Positions 20,067 through 27,791 of a stretch of 64,000 bases of DNA are shown piece by piece (the stretch's first letter is position 1; each line of letters opens with the position of its first letter). The position numbers were made by a program, and so were the translations under genes. Under the pieces are notes generated by a model. The model saw nothing but the letters and a program-made list of their open reading frames with translations. It searched no databases and was not told where the DNA came from. Source of the stretch: Taklimakanibacter deserti (lineage in GTDB: Bacteria > Pseudomonadota > Alphaproteobacteria > Rhizobiales > Aestuariivirgaceae); contig QORU01000007.1 in assembly GCA_003574785.1 (NCBI GenBank), positions 310,001 through 374,000 on the forward strand. The letters run 5' to 3'.

Positions 20067-20130
20067 AACTCAATGAGGCGGGGCATCTCCGTAGATCGGC
20101 ACGGCTTGTGCTCGGTTCGGCTCTCCTGAA

Positions 20131-21243
20131 TCAACCCCACTGGCGCAGATTTAGGAAATACCGCGTATGCCGCAACTCACCTGTCCGCGTCAGCGCGCCC
20201 TTCTCGGCCAGATCATGCAAATCGCGGGTGGCGGTGGCGCGTGAAGTTTTGGTGATGCTGATATAGTTCTCAGCACTCAGCCCGCCTTCGAAGGCGTCGG
20301 TGCCTGCCGCGAAGAGGCGGGCGACGACCTTGTCCTGGCGCGCGTTCAGCTTGCCGCGGAAGCGCTCGTAGAATTTCGCCTTGGCGAGGAAGAAGTCCAT
20401 ACGCCTGATGGTGTTGCGCTGGGCCTCGAGGATCGTCTCGGCGAAGTATGAGAGCCAGGCGGTGATCTCCAGCTCCTTGTTGTTACGCTCGAGTGCTGCG
20501 TAATAGCCCTTGCGTTTACGCTCGATGGTCCAAGCAAGCGCGATCAGGCTCGGGCGATCGAGCGACTGCGCCAGCGCCTTCTCGGCCAGAGCGCGGCCGA
20601 TGCGCCCATTGCCGTCCTCAAAGGGATGAATGGATTCGAAATACAAATGCGCGATCCCGGTGCGGGTCAGCGCCGCCAGCGGGCGCTTGCCGCCCGGTGC
20701 AGTGGCATTGAACCAGGCATTGAACCGCTTCATCTCGGCGCGCAGCCGGGACGAAGGCGGCGCTTCGAAATGAATCTTGCGCCGGTAATCGGGGCCTGAG
20801 ACGACCTGCATCGCCTCGGCATGCCTGCGATAGCCCCCGACGACCCTCACCGTCCTATCGCCGCTCAAGACCATCCTGTGCCAGGCGAACATCGTGGCGT
20901 CGTCGAGCGGCTGCGCGAAGTTGTGATAGAGATCCGCCATCATCTCGGCGATGCCGCGTTCGGCGGCCTTCACCCGAAGCGATGTGGAGCCGAGACCGAA
21001 CTGGTGGCGCAGCGATGATTGCACGCTGTCACGATCGAGGATCTCGCCCTCGATCTCGGACGTCTTGACGGCCTCATCGCTGATGAGTTCGATCCTGAGA
21101 ACGTCCTGATCATCCGCGCCGATATGTCTCTGGATGCCGACAAGCTCCCCCGATTGTACCAGAAACCGCTCCTCCAGAGCCTGCAATGCCTTGGACTCAT
21201 GTGTAAAATCTGGCCAGTCCAGCCGCTCCCAGTTCCAGGTCAT
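20131..21243 (-). CDS. Fic/DOC family AMPylase with DUF4172 N-terminus
   Basis: A 370-residue Fic protein, predicted to transfer AMP (or another nucleotide-linked group) to a protein target. The N-terminus (MTWNWERLDWPDFT) is a DUF4172 domain. An inhibitory helix motif, TSEIEG at residues 61-66, precedes the Fic core, making it a class II (self-inhibited) enzyme. The catalytic loop HPFEDGNGRIGR starts at H206. A C-terminal winged-helix-like part (SITKTSRATATRDLHDLAEK) may bind DNA, as in Fic regulators that control their own gene. The gene sits in DNA that is absent from the second copy of the neighbouring duplication, with its own 13-bp inverted repeat upstream. Confidence 0.92.
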   Translation of the reverse strand: MTWNWERLDWPDFTHESKALQALEERFLVQSGELVGIQRHIGADDQDVLRIELISDEAVKTSEIEGEILDRDSVQSSLRHQFGLGSTSLRVKAAERGIAEMMADLYHNFAQPLDDATMFAWHRMVLSGDRTVRVVGGYRRHAEAMQVVSGPDYRRKIHFEAPPSSRLRAEMKRFNAWFNATAPGGKRPLAALTRTGIAHLYFESIHPFEDGNGRIGRALAEKALAQSLDRPSLIALAWTIERKRKGYYAALERNNKELEITAWLSYFAETILEAQRNTIRRMDFFLAKAKFYERFRGKLNARQDKVVARLFAAGTDAFEGGLSAENYISITKTSRATATRDLHDLAEKGALTRTGELRHTRYFLNLRQWG

Positions 21244-21258
21244 GAGCCACAGCCATCC

Positions 21259-21299
21259 TTTCTATAGCTCACAATACCGTATAAATTGAGCTATAGAAA
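21259..21299. promoter_or_regulatory. 13-bp inverted repeat, probable operator of the fic gene
   Basis: TTTCTATAGCTCA (21259-21271) and TGAGCTATAGAAA (21287-21299) are perfect 13-bp inverted arms separated by 15 bases, 16 bases upstream of the Fic start. The AT-rich spacer (accgtataaatt region) could hold a promoter. Given the winged-helix C-terminus of the Fic protein, autoregulation is a reasonable inference. Confidence 0.6.
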
Positions 21300-21323
21300 T
21301 CCCTCCCATAACTCATGAACTCT

Positions 21324-21518
21324 CTACGGGCCCCAGGCGCCGATATCGCCAATGATGTCTAGACGACCTGGCAAGCCTGGCTCAACAAACGGTTTCTGCT
21401 GCAGGAAGCGTGACGGTTTTCGAAGCCCACAACTGGTCAGAGCCAGAAGCGTGAAGCCGTCGACTTGAAATGCGCTCGCCAGGTCCGCGACGTCGCCTGC
21501 CGTCAGCCTTGACGGCAT
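21324..21518 (-). pseudogene. 64-codon ORF, remnant shared with the 25.9-kb region
   Basis: A short frame starting at ATG 21518, directly after the LysR stop. Its middle (RFLQQKPFVEPGLPGRLD, near 21358-21412) matches the minus-strand translation at 25928-25983 (RFLRR, stop, PFIEPFLPGRLD), so the sequence is an old duplicated piece that still shows protein-level similarity. In copy B it directly abuts the duplicated cassette. I cannot name the parent gene; it could also be a noncoding repeat. Confidence 0.4.
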
Positions 21519-21521
21519 TGC

Positions 21522-22430
21522 TCAACCGGCGGCGTTATAAGCCCCGGCTTCCTCGAGAAGCCATTTTCGAAAAAGCATGATCGCCGGCTTCTTCTTCTGC
21601 GCGGATTTGGAGGTCAGCACATATTGCGCCTCTTCGATATCCACGCCTTCAGCGATCGGCACCGCGAGATCGTCGCTCTCGAACACCGAGCGCGCATAGT
21701 ATTTCTGGACCAGGCACGGACCAAATCCGGCGCGCGTCAAATCGATAGCGGAAATCGAGTTGTCCGTCGTGACATTGACCTTGATCAAATCCTCGGACAC
21801 GCCGAATTTCCGGGCAAAGGCGACCCAGCGGTTCTCGCTTCCCATGACATGAACGACACCCTTGCGAATGAGGGCTTCGATCATTGTCCTGTCGTCGGCC
21901 TGCGGCACGACCGCCACGGCATCGCGCCGGGCAATCATGATCGATTGGGCTTTCAACAGCAGGGTCACGTCGAATCCCGGCCAATTCCCGGTGCCGAATT
22001 GAATGTCGACGTCGGTCGCGACGCCAGGGCCGATCCAGCCGCCGGCGAGAAGGCGCAACCTTATGTCGGGAAATGCCGCGTAGAAGCGGTGCAAGCGCGG
22101 CGCGAGCCAGGAACCCGTCAGCGTTATCGGCGCACGCAGGGTAATCTGGGCCTCGCGCTCGCCACCGAAGAGGCTCACCGTCGATATGAGAAGATCGTCG
22201 AGCGCCTTGGTCACACTGGGAAGATACGCTTGTCCGATCTCCGTCAGCTCGACCCGGCGCGCCAGCCGCTCAAAAAGCTTGAAACCCAATTCACCCTCGA
22301 GCGAACGGATCTGATGGCTGACGGCGGCGGGCGTCAGGCCCAATTCGGCTGCCGCTGCAGAAAAATTGCGGTGACGCGCCGCCGTCTCATAGGTCCGCAA
22401 CCACTGCAACGGCAGGTGGGAGCGCATCAT
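21522..22430 (-). CDS. LysR-type transcriptional regulator
   Basis: A 302-residue LysR regulator: an N-terminal winged helix-turn-helix (LRTYETAARHRNFSAAAAEL, then LTPAAVSHQIRSLEGELGFK) and a C-terminal effector-binding domain, in the GcvA-like subgroup. ATG 22430 (followed at once by a second ATG) has GAAGGAAG upstream. It is divergent from the enolase-superfamily gene at 22551, the usual LysR arrangement, so it probably controls that catabolic gene in response to its acid-sugar substrate. A 9-bp inverted repeat lies in the shared promoter region. Confidence 0.92.
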   Translation of the reverse strand: MMRSHLPLQWLRTYETAARHRNFSAAAAELGLTPAAVSHQIRSLEGELGFKLFERLARRVELTEIGQAYLPSVTKALDDLLISTVSLFGGEREAQITLRAPITLTGSWLAPRLHRFYAAFPDIRLRLLAGGWIGPGVATDVDIQFGTGNWPGFDVTLLLKAQSIMIARRDAVAVVPQADDRTMIEALIRKGVVHVMGSENRWVAFARKFGVSEDLIKVNVTTDNSISAIDLTRAGFGPCLVQKYYARSVFESDDLAVPIAEGVDIEEAQYVLTSKSAQKKKPAIMLFRKWLLEEAGAYNAAG

Positions 22431-22443
22431 GAGAAAACTTCCT

Positions 22444-22484
22444 TCAAACAAAACGTCATCTTATACAGTTAACCCTTTGTTTGA
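22444..22484. promoter_or_regulatory. 9-bp inverted repeat in LysR divergent promoter
   Basis: TCAAACAAA (22444-22452) and TTTGTTTGA (22476-22484) are perfect inverted arms with a 23-base spacer in the LysR/dehydratase intergenic region. The left arm overlaps the 5' end of the LysR message. It is a candidate binding region for the LysR protein. Confidence 0.45.
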
Positions 22485-22550
22485 CTTACAACAAGCAAAA
22501 CTGGAAACCGGTTGCCGAGCCACACCGCCTCGGCTCATAGGGAGTAGCTC

Positions 22551-23762
22551 ATGAAGATCACCGACGTAAAAACCTGGGTGGTGGGCAATCCGCCGCCCGG
22601 CATCGGCGGCAAGTATTTCATCTTCGTCAAGCTGACGACCGACGCCAACGTCGTCGGCTATGGCGAAGCCTATACCGCCACCTTCTCCGCCCATCTCACC
22701 GCCAGAATGATCGAGGACATGGCCCTGCGCTATTTCATCGGCCATGATCCGCATGACATCGAGAACTTCTTCCGCCGCTGCTACTCCTCGGGCTTCACCC
22801 AGCGGCCGGACGTTTCCGCCATGGGCTGCTTCTCGGCACTGGAAATGGCCTGCTGGGACATCATCGGCAAGGAAGCCGGAAAGCCGGTCTACAAGCTCTT
22901 GGGCGGACAAGTGCATGAGCGATTGCGCTCCTACACTTACCTCTATCCGCATTCCGGTTCGGTGCATTCCGAAGATGCCGTCGGGAAGAACGTCTATAAC
23001 GACCCCGACCTCGCCGCCGAATGCGCCGCCCTCTATGTCGCGCAGGGCTTCACCGCCGTGAAGCTCGATCCGGCCGGCCCCTACACGGCCTTCGATGGCC
23101 ATCAGCCACGCCTTATCGACATCGACCTCTCGGCCCGTATGCTGAAGGCGATCCGCGAAGCGGTCGGCAAGAAGGCCGACATATTGTTCGGCACGCATGG
23201 CCAGTTCACCGCTTCCGGCGCGCTGCGCATGGCGCATGCGATCGAGCCCTATGACCCGCTCTGGTTCGAGGAGCCCGTGCCGCCGGACATGCCCGAGGTC
23301 ATGGCCGAAGTCGCGCATGGGACGCGCATCCCCATCGCCACCGGCGAGCGGTTGACGACCAGATTCGAATTCGCCCGCGTCATCGAGACTCGCGCCGCCA
23401 CCATCCTGCAGCCGAATCTCGGCCGATCGGGCGGACTCCTCGAGACCAAGAAGATCGCCGCCATGGCCGAGGCCTGGCATATCCAGGTGGCGCCGCACTG
23501 CTATTGCGGGCCGATCGTCGGCGCCGCCAACATCCAGCTCGCGGTGACGCTGCCCAACTTCCTCATCCTGGAATCGCTCAAGCAGTGGGACGGCTTTCAC
23601 GCCAAGCTCTTGAAGAAGAAGATCGAGTGGCAAGACGGCTGGGTCATACCGTCGAAGGAGCCGGGGCTGGGCGTCGAGCTGGACGAAGCGGTGTGCGAGG
23701 CCCATCCCTATGACGGCCCACATCTGCATCTCCAGATGGCGCAGGAGCCCTTGATGCCGTGA
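22551..23762 (+). CDS. mandelate racemase/muconate lactonizing enzyme family (acid-sugar dehydratase-like)
   Basis: A 403-residue enolase-superfamily protein: an N-terminal capping domain with GYGEAYTATFSAHL, then the barrel with the lysine motif FTAVKLDPAG, WFEEPVPPDMPE, ATGERLTTR and APHCYCGPI. Families of this kind dehydrate or cycloisomerise aldonic or aldaric acids and their lactones. At the usual first metal ligand (Asp in a VDxNG motif) it reads FGTHGQFT, so the ligand set differs from mandelate racemase. AGGGAGTAGCTC precedes ATG 22551. With the downstream hydroxyacid dehydrogenase (23982) and the LysR gene it suggests acid-sugar catabolism. The exact substrate is unknown. Confidence 0.85.
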   Translation: MKITDVKTWVVGNPPPGIGGKYFIFVKLTTDANVVGYGEAYTATFSAHLTARMIEDMALRYFIGHDPHDIENFFRRCYSSGFTQRPDVSAMGCFSALEMACWDIIGKEAGKPVYKLLGGQVHERLRSYTYLYPHSGSVHSEDAVGKNVYNDPDLAAECAALYVAQGFTAVKLDPAGPYTAFDGHQPRLIDIDLSARMLKAIREAVGKKADILFGTHGQFTASGALRMAHAIEPYDPLWFEEPVPPDMPEVMAEVAHGTRIPIATGERLTTRFEFARVIETRAATILQPNLGRSGGLLETKKIAAMAEAWHIQVAPHCYCGPIVGAANIQLAVTLPNFLILESLKQWDGFHAKLLKKKIEWQDGWVIPSKEPGLGVELDEAVCEAHPYDGPHLHLQMAQEPLMP

Positions 23763-23814
23763 GCGAGATCAAGGAGGAACGATCATCCCGGCTTTCGGCC
23801 AGACCGTTTCAGCG

Positions 23815-23904
23815 ATGAACAAGCGCGTGCAGAAGCCCGATGCGGTCACCCAGCTGTGGAACCTGGACGGCCTGCGCTTCGTCGAGCGCTGGTGGCTGGC
23901 TTAA
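23815..23904 (+). CDS. possible 29-residue ORF or gene remnant
   Basis: Between the dehydratase and the dehydrogenase a frame reads MNKRVQKPDAVTQLWN and ends ERWWLA. The coding-like composition and an AAGGAGG about 35 bases upstream suggest either a micro-protein or the tail of a lost gene; the same frame is open back to the AAGGAGG but has no normal start there. I do not recognise it. Confidence 0.25.
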   Translation: MNKRVQKPDAVTQLWNLDGLRFVERWWLA

Positions 23905-23981
23905 GCTTCAGGTTGAGTCGCCATCACGTTATTTTTGCTTGAGCGTGAGGGTCGGCGCTCGGCGGCAGGGGAAGCACATTC

Positions 23982-24881
23982 ATGCACTATGGCTATATCG
24001 GCCTCGGCAATCTCGGCGGGCATCTGGCGGCGAGCCTGCTCGGCGCGGGCTTCAAGGTCACGGTCCACGACAAGGACCGCGCCGCGGCGAAACGGCTCCT
24101 CGCGCTGGGCGCGGCCTGGGCCGATACGCCGGAAGCCCTGGCCCAAGCGTGCGATGCCGTTGTGACCTGCCTGCCCTCGCCCAAGGTCTCCGAGCTCGTT
24201 CTCGGCCAGATGCTCAAGACCCTGCGGCCGGGCACGACCTGGATCGAAATGTCGACGCTCGGTCGCGACGAGATCCTGAGGCTCGCCGCGAGCGCCGCCG
24301 AGAAAGGTGTCAGAACGATGGAGCTGCCGGTGACCGGCGGCGTCCATCTCGCGGCGCGCGGCCAGATCACCATGCTGGCCGGAGGCGACAAGGACCTGTT
24401 CGATCGGCACCGGCCGGCGCTTGAAGCGATGGGCGACAAGATCTTCCATATGGGCCCGCTCGGCAGCGCCGCGGTGATCAAGGTCATCACCAACATGCTG
24501 GCTTTCATCCATCTCGTCGCCGACGGCGAGGCGCTCATGCTGGCGAAGCGCGGCGGGCTCGACCTCGGCCAGGCCTGGGCCGCCATCAAGGCGAGCTCCG
24601 GCACCAGCTTCGTCCACGAAACCGAGGGCCAGCTCATCCTGAACGGCAGCTACGACATTGCCTTCACCATGGATCTCGCGCTGAAAGACCTCGGCTTTGC
24701 CATGAATTTCGGCCGCGAATTCGAGGTGCCGCTCGATCTCGCGACCCTCACTCATCAAACCTTCGTCAAGGGCAAGGCCGCCTATGGCGGCGACGCACAA
24801 TCCACACAGATCGTCAAGCTGCTCGAGGACGCTCTCGGCACCGATCTCAGGGCGCCCGGCTTCCCCGCCCGCCTCGAGTGA
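23982..24881 (+). CDS. beta-hydroxyacid dehydrogenase (3-HIBADH / tartronate semialdehyde reductase family)
   Basis: A 299-residue NAD(P)-dependent dehydrogenase. The N-terminal Rossmann loop is GYIGLGNLGGHLA; the substrate-binding ELPVTGG motif follows near residue 110; the catalytic lysine is K167 in AAVIKVITNM. The helical C-terminal domain has normal length. Family members interconvert 3-hydroxyacids and semialdehydes. Lying 220 bases downstream of an acid-sugar dehydratase on the same strand, it may reduce or oxidise a product of that pathway. Its 3' end abuts the truncated copy B of the cassette. Confidence 0.88.
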   Translation: MHYGYIGLGNLGGHLAASLLGAGFKVTVHDKDRAAAKRLLALGAAWADTPEALAQACDAVVTCLPSPKVSELVLGQMLKTLRPGTTWIEMSTLGRDEILRLAASAAEKGVRTMELPVTGGVHLAARGQITMLAGGDKDLFDRHRPALEAMGDKIFHMGPLGSAAVIKVITNMLAFIHLVADGEALMLAKRGGLDLGQAWAAIKASSGTSFVHETEGQLILNGSYDIAFTMDLALKDLGFAMNFGREFEVPLDLATLTHQTFVKGKAAYGGDAQSTQIVKLLEDALGTDLRAPGFPARLE

Positions 24882-24985
24882 GCGTGGCGTGAGACGATCC
24901 GTTCCAAAGCCACACGCTTCAGACAAGACTCCTCAGGTCCAGCGATGGATCGGCCATCTTGGCCGGCTCGATCCTTCGGCCTTCG

Positions 24986-25105
24986 GCGCTCGTCAGCGTC
25001 GCGCGGAACCGTCTTGCCCTGCATCCAATCGCGCTGCTGCTCGAGATCCAGGAATCGGCGCAGACCGGTCGTGCTCCGGCGAGGAGTGGCATTCACGTCA
25101 GTCAT
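24986..25105 (-). pseudogene. truncated copy of second cassette gene
   Basis: ATG 25105 opens a frame matching the first 40 codons of the gene at 18638-19309 (ATPRRSTTGLRRFLDLEQQR against APRRSATGLRRFLDLEQQR). Similarity stops abruptly at about 24986, and the frame then runs into the antisense of the dehydrogenase 3' end. The 8-base start/stop overlap with the zinc-motif gene is kept. It is a clear 5' fragment left by a recombination breakpoint. Confidence 0.8.
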
Positions 25106-25811
25106 CGTGTACGAGCCCGCGCTGCGCTTCCGCGAAGGCCAGAGGCTCGACCAGCAGGCCTTGCCGTTCATAGCGGCGCCGGCTTTTGCTGAAGCGCACC
25201 ACCACGGCGTGTCTTGGGCTTTTCGCCTTCGCTCGGCGCGTGAGCAGCGCATCCCCCGCAGGCAAAAATTCAAGATCGCCGAGGCCCGCACATGTGAGGC
25301 ATGCCGGGCCAGGATTTTCCATGATGAGAAGACCACCGGTGCCACCGCACCGGTGACACGTCCACGAATCATGCAGCGGTCGGACCACGATCAGCTCGGG
25401 CGCACGACTCACCTTTTCGGCCAAGCGCTCCCGCTTGCTCTCGGTAAGCTCGTGCGATATCCAATGCGTGCGATACAGCTGCTCGATCGTCGGGTTTCCG
25501 CTCTTACTGAAGCGCAGCGTTGGCCGAGACGGCGTCTGCGCGACATAGTGGGTCTCACGCGGGATCAATCCTTTCGCGCCGGCCCAGGACCGAAACAGTT
25601 TCGGGGCCTCGGAAATGCGCGGCAGATTGGTCTGCACCGCCCCCTCGAGACAGTCGAGCTGCCCCTGTCGCCAGCGTTTGACCGTCCCGGGATCAAGCCA
25701 TCCGATCCCGACCAGCACATCGATGGAATTCACATATTTCCGGGCCGCGAGCGCTGCCTCGGCGGCTTTGGTCACGCGATCGTGGAGCTTTTTGCGATTG
25801 TGCGGCTGCAT
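25098..25811 (-). CDS. zinc-motif protein related to DUF2293-type proteins (copy B)
   Basis: A 237-residue paralogue of the gene at 19302-20015, full length and without stops, with the same CHRCGGTGG...CLTC zinc motif and the YERQGLLVEP end. Differences are mostly conservative (KHVSS to KYVNS, VVIAPLHD to VVRPLHD), which suggests selection has acted on it since duplication even though its partner gene is truncated. It keeps the upstream palindromes at 25838-25862. Function unknown. Confidence 0.65.
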   Translation of the reverse strand: MQPHNRKKLHDRVTKAAEAALAARKYVNSIDVLVGIGWLDPGTVKRWRQGQLDCLEGAVQTNLPRISEAPKLFRSWAGAKGLIPRETHYVAQTPSRPTLRFSKSGNPTIEQLYRTHWISHELTESKRERLAEKVSRAPELIVVRPLHDSWTCHRCGGTGGLLIMENPGPACLTCAGLGDLEFLPAGDALLTRRAKAKSPRHAVVVRFSKSRRRYERQGLLVEPLAFAEAQRGLVHDD

Positions 25812-25837
25812 GATGTTGTCGCCGGCGTCAGGCGCTC

Positions 25838-25862
25838 ATTACGGTAATCGGAGATCATCTCC
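25838..25862. promoter_or_regulatory. paired palindromes upstream of zinc-motif gene, copy B
   Basis: ATTACGGTAAT and GGAGATCATCTCC, the copy B counterparts of 20042-20066. Each differs from copy A only at the central base of the palindrome, the one place where change does not break symmetry. Confidence 0.5.
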
Positions 25863-26173
25863 AACTCAATGAGCCGACAAGAGGCAAGGTGTTCCCGCGG
25901 ATCGGCCCGCCTTGTGCTCCGTCGAGACGACCGGGCAAGAAGGGCTCAATGAACGGTTACCGCCTCAGAAAGCGTCGACGGCAGAGGCGAGTAAGCCAGA
26001 GTGCCGGGAATTACTCCCCATTGCTCCAAACTTCTGAAAGCATAGGCAAAATTTAACCAAAGGGGCTGGAAATCGGGCCCCCGGGTGGGGCCTCGAGCGA
26101 TGGCCCGTTGACCGCATTTGGACGCTTTGTGTATTTGAAAGCGTCTCCAGCAGACATCGAGAGGATAATGGAT

Positions 26174-26674
26174 ATGGCGATTATTCCAGACCCGGCCGCG
26201 TTCAAGAAGAGCCTCGCTTCCCTCCCGGTGAAGACTTTCGAGCCCGGGGAAACCGTGTTGGCTGCGGGATCGAAGACGGGGCAATTGTTCATTCTTCGCC
26301 AGGGCGTCGTCGAAGTCGTCAGAGACGGCTTGCAGATCGCCGTCGTCTCCGAGCCCGGCGCGGTGTTCGGCGAGCTCTCCGTGATATTGGACAAGCCGCA
26401 TACCGCCGACGTGCGCGCCGTGGAGCGCTCCGAATTCCATGTCGCCAAGGCTTCCTCGCTGCTCGCCGAGAACGCCGCGGCCTTGCTCTATGTGTCGGCG
26501 CTGCTGGCCCAGCGTCTCGACACCGCCAATGAAGTCATCGTCGAGATCAAGGCGGAACTGGGCGAGGGCAAGCGCCCCGGGGTGATCAGCAAGGCGCTGG
26601 AGAAGCTGGAAAAGCTCCTGGGCCCGAACGGCGCCAATAATTCAGAGTTCTATTATTACTATCCGATGTATTGA
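26174..26674 (+). CDS. cyclic nucleotide-binding domain protein without HTH
   Basis: A 166-residue protein with a Crp/Fnr-type cyclic nucleotide-binding fold: VKTFEPGETVLAAGSKTGQL, then FILRQGVVEVV, then GAVFGELSVILDKPHTADVRA, which is the phosphate-binding cassette. The C-terminal part is a helix (LAQRLDTANEVIVEIKAELG) with a tail ending in FYYYYPMY; there is no helix-turn-helix, so it is not a Crp-like regulator. Start 26174 gives GAGAGG good spacing; 26168 and 26108 are alternatives. It could regulate a partner protein in response to cAMP or c-di-GMP. No partner is obvious nearby. Confidence 0.8.
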   Translation: MAIIPDPAAFKKSLASLPVKTFEPGETVLAAGSKTGQLFILRQGVVEVVRDGLQIAVVSEPGAVFGELSVILDKPHTADVRAVERSEFHVAKASSLLAENAAALLYVSALLAQRLDTANEVIVEIKAELGEGKRPGVISKALEKLEKLLGPNGANNSEFYYYYPMY

Positions 26675-26705
26675 GCCCATCACCTGGATTTCAAGCCGCC
26701 GCCGC

Positions 26706-27602
26706 TCAGCGCAAGCGCGGCTTGGCTATGCCGGCGGACTGGCAAAGCACATCGACCATGGCGGAGAAGTCCTTGCCGCCGGAGCCGCTGGCGCGGGCGA
26801 AACTGAACGCCTCGCGCGCCGCCGCCGCCATGGGCATGGGCACCCTGGCCTCGTTCGCCGCATCCATCACCAGGCTCAGATCCTTATGCGCAAGGTCGAT
26901 GGTAAAACCGGGCGACGTGTCGTCCTTGAGCACCTTGCCCGGCCAGTTGATCTTGAGCTGGCCATTGAAGGCCGTGGTGCCGTAGAGCACGTCCAATGTC
27001 GTGGAGAGATCGAGCCCCAAACGCTGCGACAGAGCGAGCGCCTCGGCATTCATCTGGCAGGAGGAAATGGCCAGGTAGTTGTTCACGAGCTTGGTCCGGG
27101 TGCCGCTGCCGGCCGGCCCACAGTGAAATATCGTATTCCCCATGGCCTCCAGCATCGGCTTCACGCGCACGAAGTCCTGCGGTGCAGCACCTACCATGAA
27201 GAGCGACTCGCCTTTGTCGGCATGACTTGCGAGCCGGCCCACAGGCGCGTCGACGAAAGCCACACCCTTGTCGGCGGCGCGCGCCGCCAGCCTGTCGGTG
27301 GTCTTGGGATCGATCGTGCTCATATCCATGATCAGGCTGCCGGAAGCGGCGTGAGACAAGACCCCGTCGGGGCCGAGCACGACAGAATCGACGGTTTTCG
27401 GATCCGGCAGCATGGTCACGATCGCCGTGCTCGACGCCGCGACCTCGGCCACGTCCTGTGCAGGCCTGGCCTGAAGCGCCGCGAGCTCGGCGACAGCGGT
27501 TGGGTTGACGTCGTAAGCAATGACCCTGAAGCCTTTGCGGCACAGGTTGGATGCCATCGGCCTTCCCATTCTGCCGAGACCAATGAATCCGATCGTTTCC
27601 AT
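26706..27602 (-). CDS. beta-hydroxyacid dehydrogenase (3-HIBADH family), second paralogue
   Basis: A 298-residue member of the same family as the 23982 gene: Rossmann motif GFIGLGRMGRPMASNL, substrate loop FVDAPVGRLASHA (family consensus DAPVSGG, here with SG replaced by GR), and the catalytic lysine in SGTRTKLVNNY. Start 27602 (METIGF) has GGGAGG nine bases upstream; ATG 27611 would have none. Identity to the 23982 protein looks low, so these are not a recent duplicate. It stands alone between a cyclic-nucleotide protein and chaA. Confidence 0.87.
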   Translation of the reverse strand: METIGFIGLGRMGRPMASNLCRKGFRVIAYDVNPTAVAELAALQARPAQDVAEVAASSTAIVTMLPDPKTVDSVVLGPDGVLSHAASGSLIMDMSTIDPKTTDRLAARAADKGVAFVDAPVGRLASHADKGESLFMVGAAPQDFVRVKPMLEAMGNTIFHCGPAGSGTRTKLVNNYLAISSCQMNAEALALSQRLGLDLSTTLDVLYGTTAFNGQLKINWPGKVLKDDTSPGFTIDLAHKDLSLVMDAANEARVPMPMAAAAREAFSFARASGSGGKDFSAMVDVLCQSAGIAKPRLR

Positions 27603-27791
27603 ATGCGCCATCCTCCCATCCCGCCGGTTCTGACCGCCGGACACGCTACGAAGTTCCGAACTGTTCAGCAAGATTTCACATGGCATTCGCGAATCGTATA
27701 GAAGACGTTACGGAATAGCCGCGACCATCCTGGCCAATTCCCCGCTTCCGATCATGGTCCCCATGCGATCAAAAGCTCACAAGAGCGAAGG

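Larger units (their letters stand above)
19190..20112. repeat. copy A of a ~0.92-kb duplicated segment
   Basis: This segment matches 24986-25922 in the same orientation, from gcgctcgtcagcgtcgcgc on the left to cttgtgctc on the right. It covers the first 40 codons of the second cassette gene, the whole zinc-motif gene and its upstream region. Divergence is scattered point changes, so the duplication is not very recent. Directly to the right lies the Fic gene, absent from copy B. Confidence 0.85.
24986..25922. repeat. copy B of the ~0.93-kb duplicated segment
   Basis: Direct repeat of 19190-20112. It continues at its right end straight into sequence matching 21358-21412 (gacgaccgggcaag against gacgacctggcaag). 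Copy A therefore has about 1.24 kb of extra DNA, the Fic gene and its operator, at that junction. Confidence 0.85.

Noticed and set aside
26706..27602. Recent duplicate of the 23982 dehydrogenase
   Set aside because: Both belong to the same family but differ in length, motifs and most residues; they are distant paralogues, unlike the cassette genes.
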